From Coriaria nepalensis (taxonomy: Eukaryota; Streptophyta; Magnoliopsida; Cucurbitales; Coriariaceae), in the NCBI GenBank assembly GCA_027186245.1, contig CP114483.1, positions 15,272,220 to 15,336,219 of the forward strand: 64,000 bases of DNA, read 5' to 3'. Below the pieces are notes generated by a model. That model was not told the origin of the DNA and did not search any database. It saw nothing but the letters and a program-made list of their open reading frames with translations. Of the stretch, positions 13,377 to 27,684 are shown in pieces. The position numbers were made by a program, and so were the translations under genes. How positions within the stretch are numbered: position 1 is the stretch's first letter; every line of letters starts with the position of its first letter.

Positions 13377-14431
13377 AGTGCTTTCAAACAATTTAATGAT
13401 CTAAAAAGACTGAATGATATGCTCTTTAAGGCTAAAATAATGCATTGTTGTATTCAATAGATTAATTGCAGGTTATGTAAGAAAATCATTTTTGAAGGGC
13501 AAAATATAATTCGTTCGAATTCATTTATAATGATTTAATGACTAGAAGAGCCTCAATGACATGATTTTAACGCTAAGTAAATGTATAGTTGCCTTCACTA
13601 GATCAACTGCAAGTTATGCACGAAAGTCATGTTTAAAAGATGAATTTCGTCTGAAGTGATTTAGAATGATTTAATGAGTATAAGAGATGCAATAATATGA
13701 CTTTAACACTAAAAAAATGCATAGTTGCCTTCAGTAGATCAATTGCAAGTGATGCATGAAAGTCGTGTTTTAAATGCGAACATAGAATTAGTTCGTAGTG
13801 CTTTCAAACAATTTAATGATCTAAAAAAACTGAATAATATGCTCTTTAAGGCTAAAATAATGTATTGTTGTATTCAATAGATTAATTGCAGGTTATGTAA
13901 TAAAATCATTTTTGAAGGGCAAAATATAATTCGTTCGAATTCATTTATAATGATTTAATGACTAGAAGAGCCTCAATGACATGATTTTAACGCTAAGTAA
14001 ATGTATAGTTGCGTTCAATAGATCAACTGCAAGTTATGCACGAAAGTCATGTTTAAAAGGTGAATTTCGTCTGAAGTGATTTAGAATGATTTAATGAGTA
14101 AAAGAGATGCAATAATATGACTTTAACACTAAAAAAATGCATAGTTGCCTTCAGTAGATCAATTGCAAGTTATGCATGAAAGTCGTGTTTTAAATGCGAA
14201 AATAGAATTAGTTCGTAGTGCTTTCAAACAATTTAATGATCTAAAAAAACTGAATGATATGCTCTTTAAGGCTAAAATAATGTATTGTTGTATTCAATAG
14301 ATTAATTGCAGGTTATGTAATAAAATCATTTTTGAAGGGCAAAATATAATTCGTTCGAATTCATTTATAATGATTTAATGACTAGAAGAGCCTCAATGAC
14401 TTGATTTTAACGCTAAGTAAATGTATAGTTG
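13377..14431. repeat. 3,360-bp-offset duplication, right copy (1,055 bp)
   Basis: Partner of 10,017-11,071. At the right end the match breaks within one monomer: here GCCTTCAGTAG replaces GCGTTCAATAG, which makes this last monomer a hybrid of two classes. Confidence 0.9.
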
Positions 14432-17400
14432 CCTTCAGTAGATCAACTGCAAGTTATGCACGAAAGTCATGTTTAAAAGGTGAATTTCGTCTGAAGTGAT
14501 TTAGAATGATTTAATGGGTAAAAGAGATGCAATAATATGACTTTAACACTAAAAAAATGCATAGATCCCTTCAGTAGATCAATTGCAAGTTATGCATGAA
14601 AGTCATGTTTTAAATGCGAAAATAGAATTAGTTCGAAGTGCTTTCAAACAATTTAATGATCTAAAAAGACTGAATGATATGCTCTTTAAGGCTAAAATAA
14701 TGCATAGTTGTATTCAATAGATTAATTGCAGGTTATGTAAGAAAATCATTTTTGAAGGGCAAAATATAATTCGTTCGAATTCATTTATAATGATTTAATG
14801 ACTAGAAGAGCCTCAATGACATGATTTTAACGCTAAGTAAATGTATAGTTGCCTTCACTAGATCAACTGCAAGTTATGCACGAAAGTCATGTTTAAAAGA
14901 TGAATTTCGTCTGAAGTGATTTAGAATGATTTAATGAGTATAAGAGATGCAATAATATGACTTTAACACTAAAAAAATGCATAGTTGCCTTCAGTAGATC
15001 AATTGCAAGTGATGCATGAAAGTCGTGTTTTAAATGCGAAAATAGAATTAGTTCGTAGTGCTTTCAAACAATTTAATGATCTAAAAAGACTGAATGAGAT
15101 GCTCTTTAAGGCTAAAATAATGCATTGTTGTATTCAATATATTAATTGCAGGTTATGTAAGAAAATCATGTTTGAAGGGCAAAAATATAATTCGTTCGAA
15201 TTCATTTATAATGATTTAATGACTAGAAGAGCCTCAATGACATGATTTTCACGCTAAGTAAATGTATAGTTGCCTTCACTAGATCAACTGCAAGTTATGC
15301 ACGAAAGTCATGTTTAAAAGGTGAATTTCGTCTGAAGTGATTTAGAATGATTTAATGAGTATAAGAGATGCAATAATATGACTTTAACACTAAAAAAATG
15401 CATAGTTGCCTTCAGTAGATCAATTGCAAGTGATGCATGAAAGTCGTGTTTTAAATGCGAAAATAGAATTAGTTCGAAGTGCTTCCAAACAATTTAATGA
15501 TCTAAAAAGACTGAATGATATGCTCTTTAAGGCTAAAATAATGCATTGTTGTATTCCATAGATTAATTGCAGGTTATGTAAGAAAATCATGTTTGAAGGG
15601 CAAAAATATAATTCGTTCGAATTCATTTATAATTATTTAATGATTAGAAGAGCCTCAATGACATGATTTTAACGCTAAGTAAATGTATAGTTGCCTTCAC
15701 TAGATCAACTGCAGGTTATGCACGAAAGTCATGTTTAAAAGGTGAATTTCGTCTGAAGTGATTTAGAATGATTTAATGAGTAAAAGAGATGCAATAATAT
15801 GACTTTAACACTAAAAAAATGCATAGTTTCCTTATGTAGATCAATTGCAAGTTATGCATGAAAGTCGTGTTTTAAATGCGAAAATAGAATTAGTTCGAAG
15901 TGCTTCCAAACAATTTAATGATCTAAAAAGACTGAATGATATGCTCTTTAAGGCTAAAATAATGCATTGTTGTATTCCATAGATTAATTGCAGGTTATGT
16001 AAGAAAATCATGTTTGAAGGGCAAAAATATAATTCGTTCGAATTCATTTATAATTATTTAATGATTAGAAGAGCCTCAATGACATGATTTTAACGCTAAG
16101 TAAATGTATAGTTGCCTTCACTAGATCAACTGCAGGTTATGCACGAAAGTCATGTTTAAAAGGTGAATTTCGTCTGAAGTGATTTAGAATGATTTAATGG
16201 GTAAAAGAGATGCAATAATATGACTTTAACACTAAAGAAATGCATAGTTTCCTTCAGTAGATCAATTGCAAGTTATGCATGAAAGTCGTGTTTTAAATGC
16301 GAAAATAGAATTAGTTCGTAGTGTTTTCAAACAATTTAATGATCTAAAAAGACTGAATGATATGCCCTTTAAGGCTAAAATAATGCATTGTTGTATTCAA
16401 TAGATTAATTGCAGGTTATGTAAGAAAATCATGTTTGAAGGGCAAAAATATAATTCGTTCGAATTCATTTATAATGATTTAATGACTAGAAGAGCCTCAA
16501 TGACATGATTTTAACGCTAAGTAAATGTATAGTTGCCTTCACTAGATCAACTGCAAGTTATGCACGAAAGTCATGTTTAAAAGGTGAATTTCGTCTGAAG
16601 TGATTTAGAATGATTTAATGAGTATAAGAGATGCAATAATATGACTTTAACACTAAAAAAATGCATAGTTGCCTTCAGTAGATCAATTGCAAGTGATGCA
16701 TGAAAGTCGTGTTTTAAATGCGAAAATAGAATTAGTTCGTAGTGCTTTCAAACAATTTAATGATCTAAAAAAACTGAATGATATGCTCTTTAAGGCTAAA
16801 ATAATGCATTGTTGTATTCAATAGATTAATTGCAGGTTATGTAAGAAAATCATTTTTGAAGGGCAAAATATAATTCGTTCGAATTCATTTATAATGATTT
16901 AATGACTAGAAGAGCCTCAATGACATGATTTTAACGCTAAGTAAATGTATAGTTGCCTTCACTAGATCAACTGCAAGTTATGCACGAAAGTCATGTTTAA
17001 AAGGTGAATTTCGTCTGAAGTGATTAAGAATGATTTAATGGGTAAAAGAGATGCAATAATATGACTTTAACACTAAAAAAATGCATAGTTTCCTTCAGTA
17101 GATCAATTGCAAGTTATGCATGAAAGTCGTGTTTTAAATGCGAAAATAGAATTAGTTCGAAGTGCTTCCAAACAATTTAATGATCTAAAAAGACTGAATG
17201 ATATGGTCTTTATGGCTAAAATAATGCATTGTTGTATTCCATAGATTAATTGCAGGTTATGTAAGAAAATCATTTTTGAAGGGCAAAAATATAATTCGTT
17301 CGAATTCATTTATAATGATTTAATGACTAGAAGAGCCTCAATGACATGATTTTAACGCTAAGTAAATGTATAGTTGCCTTCACTAGATCAACTGCAGGTT

Positions 17401-20111
17401 ATGCACGAAAGTCATGTTTAAAAGGTGAATTTCGTCTGAAGTGATTTAGAATGATTTAATGGGTAAAAGAGATGCAATAATATGACTTTAACACTAAAAA
17501 AATGCATAGTTGCCTTCAGTAGATCAATTGCAAGTGATGCATGAAAGTCGTGTTTTAAATGCGAAAATAGAATTAGTTCGTAGTGCTTTCAAACAATTTA
17601 ATGATCTAAAAAGACTGAATGATATGCTCTTTAAGGCTAAAATAATGCATTGTTGTATTCAATAGATTAATTGCAGGTTATGTAAAAAAATCATTTTTGA
17701 AGGGCAAAAATATAATTCGTTCGAATTCATTTATAATGATTTAATGACTAGAAGAGCCTCAATGACATGATTTTAACGCTAAGTAAATATATAGTTGCCT
17801 TCAGTAGATCAACTGCAAGTTATGCACGAAAGTCATGTTTAAAAGGTGAATTTCGTCTGAAGTGATTTAGAATGATTTAATGGGTAAAAGAGATGCAATA
17901 ATATGACTTTAACACTAAAAAAATGCATAGTTCCCTTCAGTAGATCAATTGCCAGTTATGCATGAAAGTCATGTTTTAAATGCGAAAATAGAATTAGTTC
18001 GAAGTGCTTTCAAACAATTTAATGATCTAAAAAGACTGAATGATATGCTCTTTAAGGCTAAAATAATGCATTGTTGTATTCAATAGATTAATTGCAGGTT
18101 ATGTAAGAAAATCATTTTTGAAGGGCAAAATATAATTCGTTCGAATTCATTTATAATGATTTAATGACTAGAAGAGCCTCAATGACATGATTTAACGCTA
18201 AGTAAATGTATAGTTGCCTTCAATAGATCAACTGCAAGTTATGCACGAAAGTCATGTTTAAACGGTGAATTTCGTCTGAAGTGATTTAGAATGATTTAAT
18301 GAGTAAAAGAGATGCAATAATATGACTTTAACACTAAAAAAATGCATAGTTGCCTTAAGTAGATCAATTGCAAGTCATGCATGAAAGTCGTGTTTTAAAT
18401 GCGAAAATAGAACTAGTTCGAAGTGCTTTCAAACAATTTAATGATCTAAAAAGACTGAATGATATGCTCTTTAAGGCTAAAATAATGCATTGTTGTATTC
18501 AATAGATTAATTGCAAGTTATGTAAGAAAATCATTTTTGAAGGGCAGAATATAATTCGTTCGAATTCATTTATAATGATTTAATGACTAGAAGAGCCTCA
18601 ATGACATGATTTTAACGCTAAGTAAATGTATAGTTGCCTTCACTAGATCAACTGCAAGTTATGCACGAAAGTCATGTTTAAAAGGTGAATTTCGTCTGAA
18701 GTGATTAAGAATGATTTAATGGGTAAAAGAGATGCAATAATATGACTTTAACACTAAAAAAATGCATAGTTTCCTTCAGTAGATCAATTGCAAGTTATGC
18801 ATGAAAGTCGTGTTTTAAATGCGAAAATAGAATTAGTTCGAAGTGCTTCCAAACAATTTAATGATCTAAAAAGACTGAATGATATGCTCTTTAAGGCTAA
18901 AATAATGCATTGTTGTATTCCATAGATTAATTGCAGGTTATGTAAGAAAATCATTTTTGAAGGGCAAAAATATAATTCGTTCGAATTCATTTATAATGAT
19001 TTAATGACTAGAAGGGCCTCAATGACATGATTTTAACGCTAAGTAAATGTATAGTTGCCTTCACTAGATCAAATGCAAGTTATGCACGAAAGTCATGTTT
19101 AAAAGGTGAATTTCGTCTGAAGTGATTTAGAATGATTTAATGGGTAAAAGAGATGCAATAATATGACTTTAACACTAAAAAAATGCATAGTTTCCTTCAG
19201 TAGATCAATTGCAAGTTATGCATGAAAATCGTGTTTTAAATGCGAAAATAGAATTAGTTCGTAGTGCTTTCAAACAATTTAATGATCTAAAAAGACTGAA
19301 TGATATGCTCTTTAAGGCTAAAATAATGCATTGTTGTATTCAATAGATTAATTGCAGGTTATGTAAGAAAATCATGTTTGAAGGGCAAAAATATAATTCG
19401 TTCGAATTCATTTATAATGATTTAATGACTAGAAGAGCCTCAATGACATGATTTTCATGGTAAGTAAATGTATAGTTGCCTTCACTAGATCAACTGCAAG
19501 TTATGCACGAAAGTCATGTTTAAAAGGTGAATTTCGTCTGAAGTGATTTAGAATGATTTAATGAGTATAAGAGATGCAATAATATGACTTTAACACTAAA
19601 AAAATGCATAGTTGCCTTCAGTAGATCAATTGCAAGTGATGCATGAAAGTCGTGTTTTAAATGCGAAAATAGAATTAGTTCGTAGTGCTTTCAAACAATT
19701 TAATGATCTAAAAAGACTGAATGATATGCTCTTTAAGGCTAAAATAATGCATTGTTGTATTCAAAAGATTAATTGCAGGTTATGTAAAAAAATCATTTTT
19801 AAAGGGCAAAATATAATTCGTTCGAATTCATTTATAATGATTTAATGACTAGAAGAGCCTCAATGACATGATTTTAACGCTAAGTAAATGTATAGTTGCC
19901 TTCAGTAGATCAACTGCAAGTTATGCACGAAAGTCATGTTTAAAAGGTGAATTTCGTCTGAAGTGATTTAGAATGATTTAATGAGTATAAGAGATGCAAA
20001 AATATGACTTTAACACAAAAAAAATGCATAGTTCCCTTCAGTAGATCAATTGCAAGTTATGCATGAAAGTCATGTTTTAAATGCGAAAATAGAATTAGTT
20101 CAGAGTGCTTC

Positions 20112-21047
20112 CAAACAATTTAATGATCTAAAAAGACTGAATGATATGCTCTTTAAGGCTAAAATAATGCATTGTTGTATTCAATAGATTAATTGCAGGT
20201 TATGTAAGAAAATCATGTTTGAAGGGCAAAAATATAATTCGTTCGAATTCATTTATAATGATTTAATGACTAGAAGAGCCTCAATGACATGATTTTCACG
20301 TTAAGTAAATGTATAGTTGCCTTCACTAGATCAACTGCAAGTTATGCACGAAAGTCATGTTTAAAAGGTGAATTTCGTCTGAAGTGATTTAGAATGATTT
20401 AATGGGTAAAAGAGATGCAATAATATGACTTTAACACTACAAAATGCATAGTTTCCTTCAGTAGATCAATTGCAAGTTATGCATGAAAGTCGTGTTTTAA
20501 ATGCGAAAATAGAATTAGTTCGTAGTGCTTTCAAACAATTTAATGATCTAAAAAGACTGAATGATATGCTCTTTAAGGCTAAAATAATGCATTGTTGTAT
20601 TCAATAGATTAATTGCAGGTTATGTAAGAAAATCATGTTTGAAGGGCAAAAATATAATTCGTTCGAATTCATTTATAATGATTTAATGACTAGAAGAGCC
20701 TCAATGACATGATTTTCACGTTAAGTAAATGTATAGTTGCCTTCACTAGATCAACTGCAAGTTATGCACGAAAGTCATGTTTAAAAGGTGAATTTCGTCT
20801 GAAGTGATTTAGAATGATTTAATGGGTAAAAGAGATGCAATAATATGACTTTAACACTACAAAATGCATAGTTTCCTTCAGTAGATCAATTGCAAGTTAT
20901 GCATGAAAGTCGTGTTTTAAATGCGAAAATAGAATTAGTTCGTAGTGCTTTCAAACAATTTAATGATCTAAAAAGACTGAATGATATGCTCTTTAAGGCT
21001 AAAATAATGCATTGTTGTATTCAATAGATTAATTGCAGGTTATGTAA
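20112..21047. repeat. Exact 420-bp tandem duplication
   Basis: Bases 20,112-20,627 and 20,532-21,047 are identical over 516 bp at a 420-bp offset, including the rare TTTCACGTTAAG and CTACAAAATGC variants. Most neighbouring monomers in this domain differ at several class-defining positions, so this is probably a very recent single-monomer duplication. Confidence 0.9.
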
Positions 21048-23425
21048 CAAAATCAAGTTTGAAGGGCAAAAATATAGAATTCGAATTCATTTATAATGAT
21101 TTAATGACTAGAAGAGCCTCAATGACATGATGTTCACGCTAAGTAAATGTATAGTTGCCTTCACTAGATCAACTGCAAGTTATGCACGAAAGTCATGTTT
21201 AAAAGGTGAATTTCGTCTGAAGTGATTTAGAATGATTTAATGAGTATAAGAGATGCAATAATATGACTTTAACACTAAAAAAATGCATAGTTGCCTTCAG
21301 TAGATCAATTGCAAGTGATGCATGAAAGGCGTGTTTTAAATGCGAAAATAGAATTAGTTCGTAGTGCTTTCAAACAATTTAATGATCTAAAAAGACTGAA
21401 TGATATGCTCTTTAAGGCTAAAATAATGCATTGTTGTATTAAATAGATTAATTGCAGGTTATGTAAAAAAATCCTTTTTAAAGGGCAAACTATAATTCGT
21501 TCGAATTCATTTATAATGATTTAATGACTAGAAGAGCCTCAATGACATGATTTTAACGCTAAGTAAATGTATAGTTGCCTTCAGTAGATCAACTGCAAGT
21601 TATGCACGAAAGTCATGTTTAAAAGGTGAATTTCGTCTGAAGTGATTTAGAATGATTTAATGAGTATAAGAGATGCAATAATATGACTTTAACACAAAAA
21701 AAATGCATAGTTCCCTTCAGTAGATCAATTGCAAGTTATGCATGAAAGTCATGTTTTAAATGCGAAAATAGAATTAGTTCAGAGTGCTTCCAAACAGTTT
21801 AATGATCTAAAAAGACTGAATGATATGCTCTTTAAGGCTAAAATAATGCATTGTTGTATTCAATAGATTAATTGCAGGTTATGTAAGAAAATCATGTTTG
21901 AAGGGCAAAAATATAATTCGTTCGAATTCATTTATAATGATTTAATGACTAGAAGAGCCTCAATGACATGATTTTCACGTTAAGTAAATGTATAGTTGCC
22001 TTAACTAGATCAACTGCAAGTTATGCACGAAAGTCATGTTTAAAAGGTGAATTTCGTCTGAAGTGATTTAGAATGATTTAATGGGTAAAAGAGATGCAAT
22101 AATATGACTTTAACAGTAAAAAAATGCATAGTTTCCTTCAGTAGATCAATTGCAAGTGATGCATGAAAGTCGTGTTTTAAATGCGAAAATAGAATTAGTT
22201 CGTAGTGCTTTCAAACAATTTAATGATCTAAAAAGACTGAATGATATGCTCTTTAAGGCTAAAAGAATGCATTGTTGTATTCAATAGATTAATTGCAGGT
22301 TATGTAACAAAATCATGTTTGAAGGGCAAAAATATAGAATTCGAATTCATTTATAATGATTTAATGACTAGAAGAGCCTCAATGACATGATGTTCACGCT
22401 AAGTAAATGTATAGTTGCCTTCACTAGATCAACTGCAAGTTATGCACGAAAGTCATGTTTAAAAGATGAATTTCGTCTGAAGTGATTTAGAATGATTTAA
22501 TGAGTATAAGAGATGCAATAATATGACTTTAACACTAAAAAAATGCATAGTTGCCTTCAGTAGATCAATTGCAAGTGATGCATGAAAGTCGTGTTTTAAA
22601 TGCGAAAATAGAATTAGTTCGTAGTGCTTTCAAACAATTTAATGATCTAAAAAAACTGAATGATATGCTCTTTAAGGCTAAAATAATGCATTGTTGTATT
22701 CAATAGATTAATTGCAGGTTATATAAGAAAATCATTTTTGAAGGGCAAAATATAATTCGTTCGAATTCATTTATAATGATTTAATGACTAGAAGAGCCTC
22801 AATGACATGATTTTAACGCTAAGTAAATGTATAGTTGCCTTCAATAGATCAACTGCAAGTTATGCACGAAAGTCATGTTTAAAAGGTGAATTTCGTCTGA
22901 AGTGATTTAGAATGATTTAATGAGTAAAAGAGATGCAATAATATGACTTTAACACTAAAAAAATGCATAGTTTCCTTCAGTAGATCAATTGCAAGTTATG
23001 CATGAAAGTCGTGTTTTAAATGCGAAAATAGAATTAGTTCGTAGTGCTTTCAAACAATTTAATGATCTAAAAAGACTGAATGATATGCTCTTTAAGGCTA
23101 AAATAATGCATTGTTGTATTCAATAGATTAATTGCAGGTTATGTAAGAAAATCATTTTTGAAGGGCAGAATATAATTCGTTCGAATTCATTTATAATGAT
23201 TTAATGACTAGAAGAGCCTCAATGACATGATTTTAACGCTAAGTAAATGTATAGTTGCCTTCACTAGATCAACTGCAGGTTATGCACGAAAGTCATGTTT
23301 AAAAGGTGAATTTCGTCTGAAGTGATTTAGAATGATTTAATGGGTAAAAGAGATGCAATAATATGACTTTAACACTAAAAAAATGCATAGTTTCCTTCAG
23401 TAGATCAATTGCAAGTTATGCATGA

Positions 23426-26400
23426 AAGTCGTGTTTTAAATGCGAAAATAGAATTAGTTCGTAGTGCTTTCAAACAATTTAATGATCTAAAAAGACTGAA
23501 TGATATGCTCTTTAAGGCTAAAACAATGCATTGTTGTATTCAATAGATTAATTGCAGGTTATGTAAGAAAATCATGTTTGAAGGGCAAAAATATAATTCG
23601 TTCGAATTCATTTATAATGATTTAATGACTAGAAGAGCCTCAATGACATGATTTTCACGCTAAGTAAATGTATAGTTGCCTTCACTAGATCAACTGCAAG
23701 TTATGCACGAAAGTCATGTTTAAAAGGTGAATTTCGTCTGAAGTGATTTAGAATGATCTAATGAGTATAAGAGATGCAATAATATGACTTTAACACTAAA
23801 AAAATGCATAGTTGCCTTCAGTAGATCAATTGCAAGTGATGCATGAAAGTCGTGTTTTAAATGCGAAAATAGAATTAGTTCGTAGTGCTTTCAAACAATT
23901 TAATGATCTAAAAAGACTGAATGATATGCTCTTTAAGGCTAAAATAATGCATTGTTGTATTCAATAGATTAATTGCAGGTTATGTAAGAAAATCATGTTT
24001 GAAGGGCAAAAATATAATTCGTTCGAATTCATTTATAATGATTTAATGACTAGAAGAGCCTCAATGACATGATTTTCACGCTAAGTAAATGTATAGTTGC
24101 CTTCACTAGATCACCTGCAAGTTATGCACGAAAGTCATGTTTAAAAGGTGAATTTCGTCTGAAGTGATTTTGAATGATTTAATGGGTAAAAGAGATGCAA
24201 TAATATGACTTTAACACTAAAAAAATGCATAGTTCCCTTCAGTAGATCAATTGCAAGTTATGCATGAAAGTCATGTTTTAAATGCGAAAATAGAATTAGT
24301 TCGAAGTGCTTTCAAACAATTTAATGATCTAAAGAGACTGAATGATATGCTCTTTAGGGCTAAAATAATGCATTGTTGTATTCAATAGATTAATTGCAGG
24401 TTATGTAAGAAAATCATTTTTGAAGGGCAAAATATAATTCGTTCGAATTCATTTATAATGATTTAATGACTAGAAGAGCCTCAATGACATGATTTTAACG
24501 CTAAGTAAATGTATAGTTGCCTTCACTAGATCAACTGCAAGTTATGCACGAAAGTCATGTTTAAAAGGTGAATTTCGTCTGAAGTGATTTAGAATGATTT
24601 AATGAGTATAAGAGATGCAATAATATGACTTTAACACTAAAAAAATGCATAGTTGCCTTCAGTAGATCAATTGCAAGTGATGCATTAAAGTCGTGTTTTA
24701 AATGCGAAAATAGAATTAGTTTGTAGTGCTTTCAAACAATTTAATGATCTAAAAAGACTGAATGATATGCTCTTTAAGGCTAAGATAATGCATTGTTGTA
24801 TTCAATATATTAATTGCAGGTTATGTAAGAAAATCATGTTTGAAGGGCAAAAATATAATTCGTTCGAATTCATTTATAATGATTTAATGACTAGAAGAGC
24901 CTCAATGACATGATTTTCACGCTAAGTAAATGTATAGTTGCCTTCACTAGATCAACTGCAAGTTTTGCACGAAAGTCATGTTTAAAAGGTGAATTTCGTC
25001 TGAAGTGATTTAGAATGATTTAATGAGTATAAGAGATGCAATAATATGACTTTAACTCTAAAAAAATGCATAGTAGCCTTCAGTAGATCAATTGCAAGTG
25101 ATGCATGAAAGTCGTGTTTTAAATGCGAAAATAGAATTAGTTCGTAGTGCTTTCAAACAATTTAATGATCTAAAAAAACTGAATGATATGCTCTTTAAGG
25201 CTAAAATAATGTATTGTTGTATTCAATAGATTAATTGCAGGTTATGTAATAAAATCATTTTTGAAGGGCAAAATATAATTCGTTCGAATTCATTTATAAT
25301 GATTTAATGACTAGAAGAGCCTCAATGACATGATTTTAACGCTAAGTAAATGTATAGTTGCGTTCAATAGATCAACTGCAAGTTATGCACGAAAGTCATG
25401 TTTAAAAGGTGAATTTCGTCTGAAGTGATTTAGAATGATTTATGAGTAAAAGAGATGCAATAATATGACTTTAACACTAAAAAAATGCATAGTTTCCTTC
25501 AGTAGATCAATTGCAAGTTATGCATGAAAGTCGTGTTTTAAATGCGAAAATAGAATTAGTTCGAAGTGCTTCCAAACAATTTAATGATCTAAAAAGACTG
25601 AATGATATGCTCTTTAAGGCTAAAATAATGCATTGTTGTATTCAATAGATTAATTGCAGGTTATGTAAGAAAATCATGTTTGAAGGGCAAAAATATAATT
25701 CGTTCGAATTCATTTATAATGATTTAATGACTAGAAGAGCCTCAATGACATGATTTTAACGCTAAGTAAATGTATAGTTGCCTTCACTAGATCAACTGCA
25801 AGTTATGCACGAAAGTCATGTTTAAAAGGTGAATTTCGTCTGAAGTGATTTAGAATGATTTAATGGGTAAAAGAGATGCAATAATATGACTTTAACACTA
25901 AAAAAATGCATAGTTCCCTTCAGTAGATCAATTGCAAGTTATGCATGAAAGTCATGTTTTAAATGCGAAAATAGAATTAGTTCGTAGTGCTTTCAAACAA
26001 TTTAATGATCTAAAAAGACTGAATGATATGCTCTTTAAGGCTATAATAATGCATTGTTGTATTCAATAGATTAATTGCAGGTTATGTAAGAAAATCATGT
26101 TTGAAGGGCAAAAATATAATTCGTTCGAATTCATTTATAATGATTTAATGACTAGAAGAGCCTCAATGACATGATTTTCACGCTAAGTAAATGTATAGTT
26201 GCCTTCACTAGATCACCTGCAAGTTATGCACGAAAGTCATGTTTAAAAGGTGAATTTCGTCTGAAGTGATTTTGAATGATTTAATGGGTAAAAGAGATGC
26301 AATAATATGACTTTAACACTAAAAAAATGCATAGTTCCCTTCAGTAGATCAATTGCAAGTTATGCATGAAAGTCATGTTTTAAATGCGAAAATAGAATTA

Positions 26401-27684
26401 GTTCGAAGTGCTTTCAAACAATTTAATGATCTAAAAAGACTGAATGATATGCTCTTTAAGGCTAAAATAATGCATTGTTGTATTCAATAGATTAATTGCA
26501 GGTTATGTAAGAAAATCATTTTTGAAGGGCAAAATATAATTCGTTCGAATTCATTTATAATGATTTAATGACTAGAAGAGCCTCGATGACATGATTTTAA
26601 CGCTAAGTAAATGTATAGTTGCCTTCACTAGATCAACTGCAAGTTATGTTTAAAAGGTGAATTTCGTCTGAAGTGATTTAGAATGATTTAATGAGTAAAA
26701 GAGATGCAATAATATGACTTTAACACTAAAAAAATGCATAGTTGCCTTCAGTAGATCAATTGCAAGTTATGCATGAAAGTCGTGTTTTAAATGCGAAAAT
26801 AGAATTAGTTCGAAGTGCTTCCAAACAATTTAATGATCTAAAAGGACTGAATGATATGCTCTTTAAGGCTAAAATAATGCATTGTTGTATTCCATAGATT
26901 AATTGCAGGTTATGTAAGAAAATGATGTTTGAAAGGCAAAAATATAATTCGTTCGAATTCATTTATAATGATTTAATGACTAGAAGAGCCTCAATGACAT
27001 GATTTTAATGCTAAGTAAATGTATAGTTGCCTTCACTAGATCAACTGCAAGTTATGCACGAAAGTCATGTTTAAAAGGTGAATTTCGTCTAAAGTGATTT
27101 AAAATGATTTAATGGGTAAAAGAGATGCAATAATATGACTTTAACACTACAAAATGCATAGTTTCCTTCAGTAGATCAATTGCAAGTTATGCATGAAAGT
27201 CGTGTTTTAAATGCGAAAATAGAATTAGTTCGTAGTGCTTTCAAACAATTTAATGATCTAAAAAGACTGAATGATATGCTCTTTAAGGCAAAAATAATGC
27301 ATTGTTGTATTCAAAAGATTAATTGCAGGTTATGTAAGAAAATCATGTTTGAAGGGCAAATATATAGAATTCGAATTCATTTATAATGATTTAATGACTA
27401 GAAGAGCCTCAATGACATGATTTTCACGCTAAGTAAATGTATAGTTGCCTTCACTAGATCAACTGCAAGTTATGCACGAAAGTCATGTTTAAAAGGTGAA
27501 TTTCGTCTGAAGTGATTTAGAATGATTTAATGAGTATAAGAGATGCAATAATATGACTTTAACACTAAAAAAATGCATAGTTGCCTTCAGTAGATCAATT
27601 GCAAGTGATGCATGAAAGTCGTGTTTTAAATGCGAAAATAGAATTAGTTCGTAGTGCTTTCAAACAATTTAATGATCTAAAAAG
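23426..27684. repeat. Long-range segmental duplication, right copy (about 4.26 kb)
   Basis: Partner of 3,690-7,949. A single-base deletion near 25,442 (TTTATGAG for TTTAATGAG) shifts the offset by one. Downstream of the matched block the two neighbourhoods remain similar, but shifted by two monomers: the monomer near 8,685 resembles that at 27,581 rather than the one expected from the offset. Confidence 0.85.
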
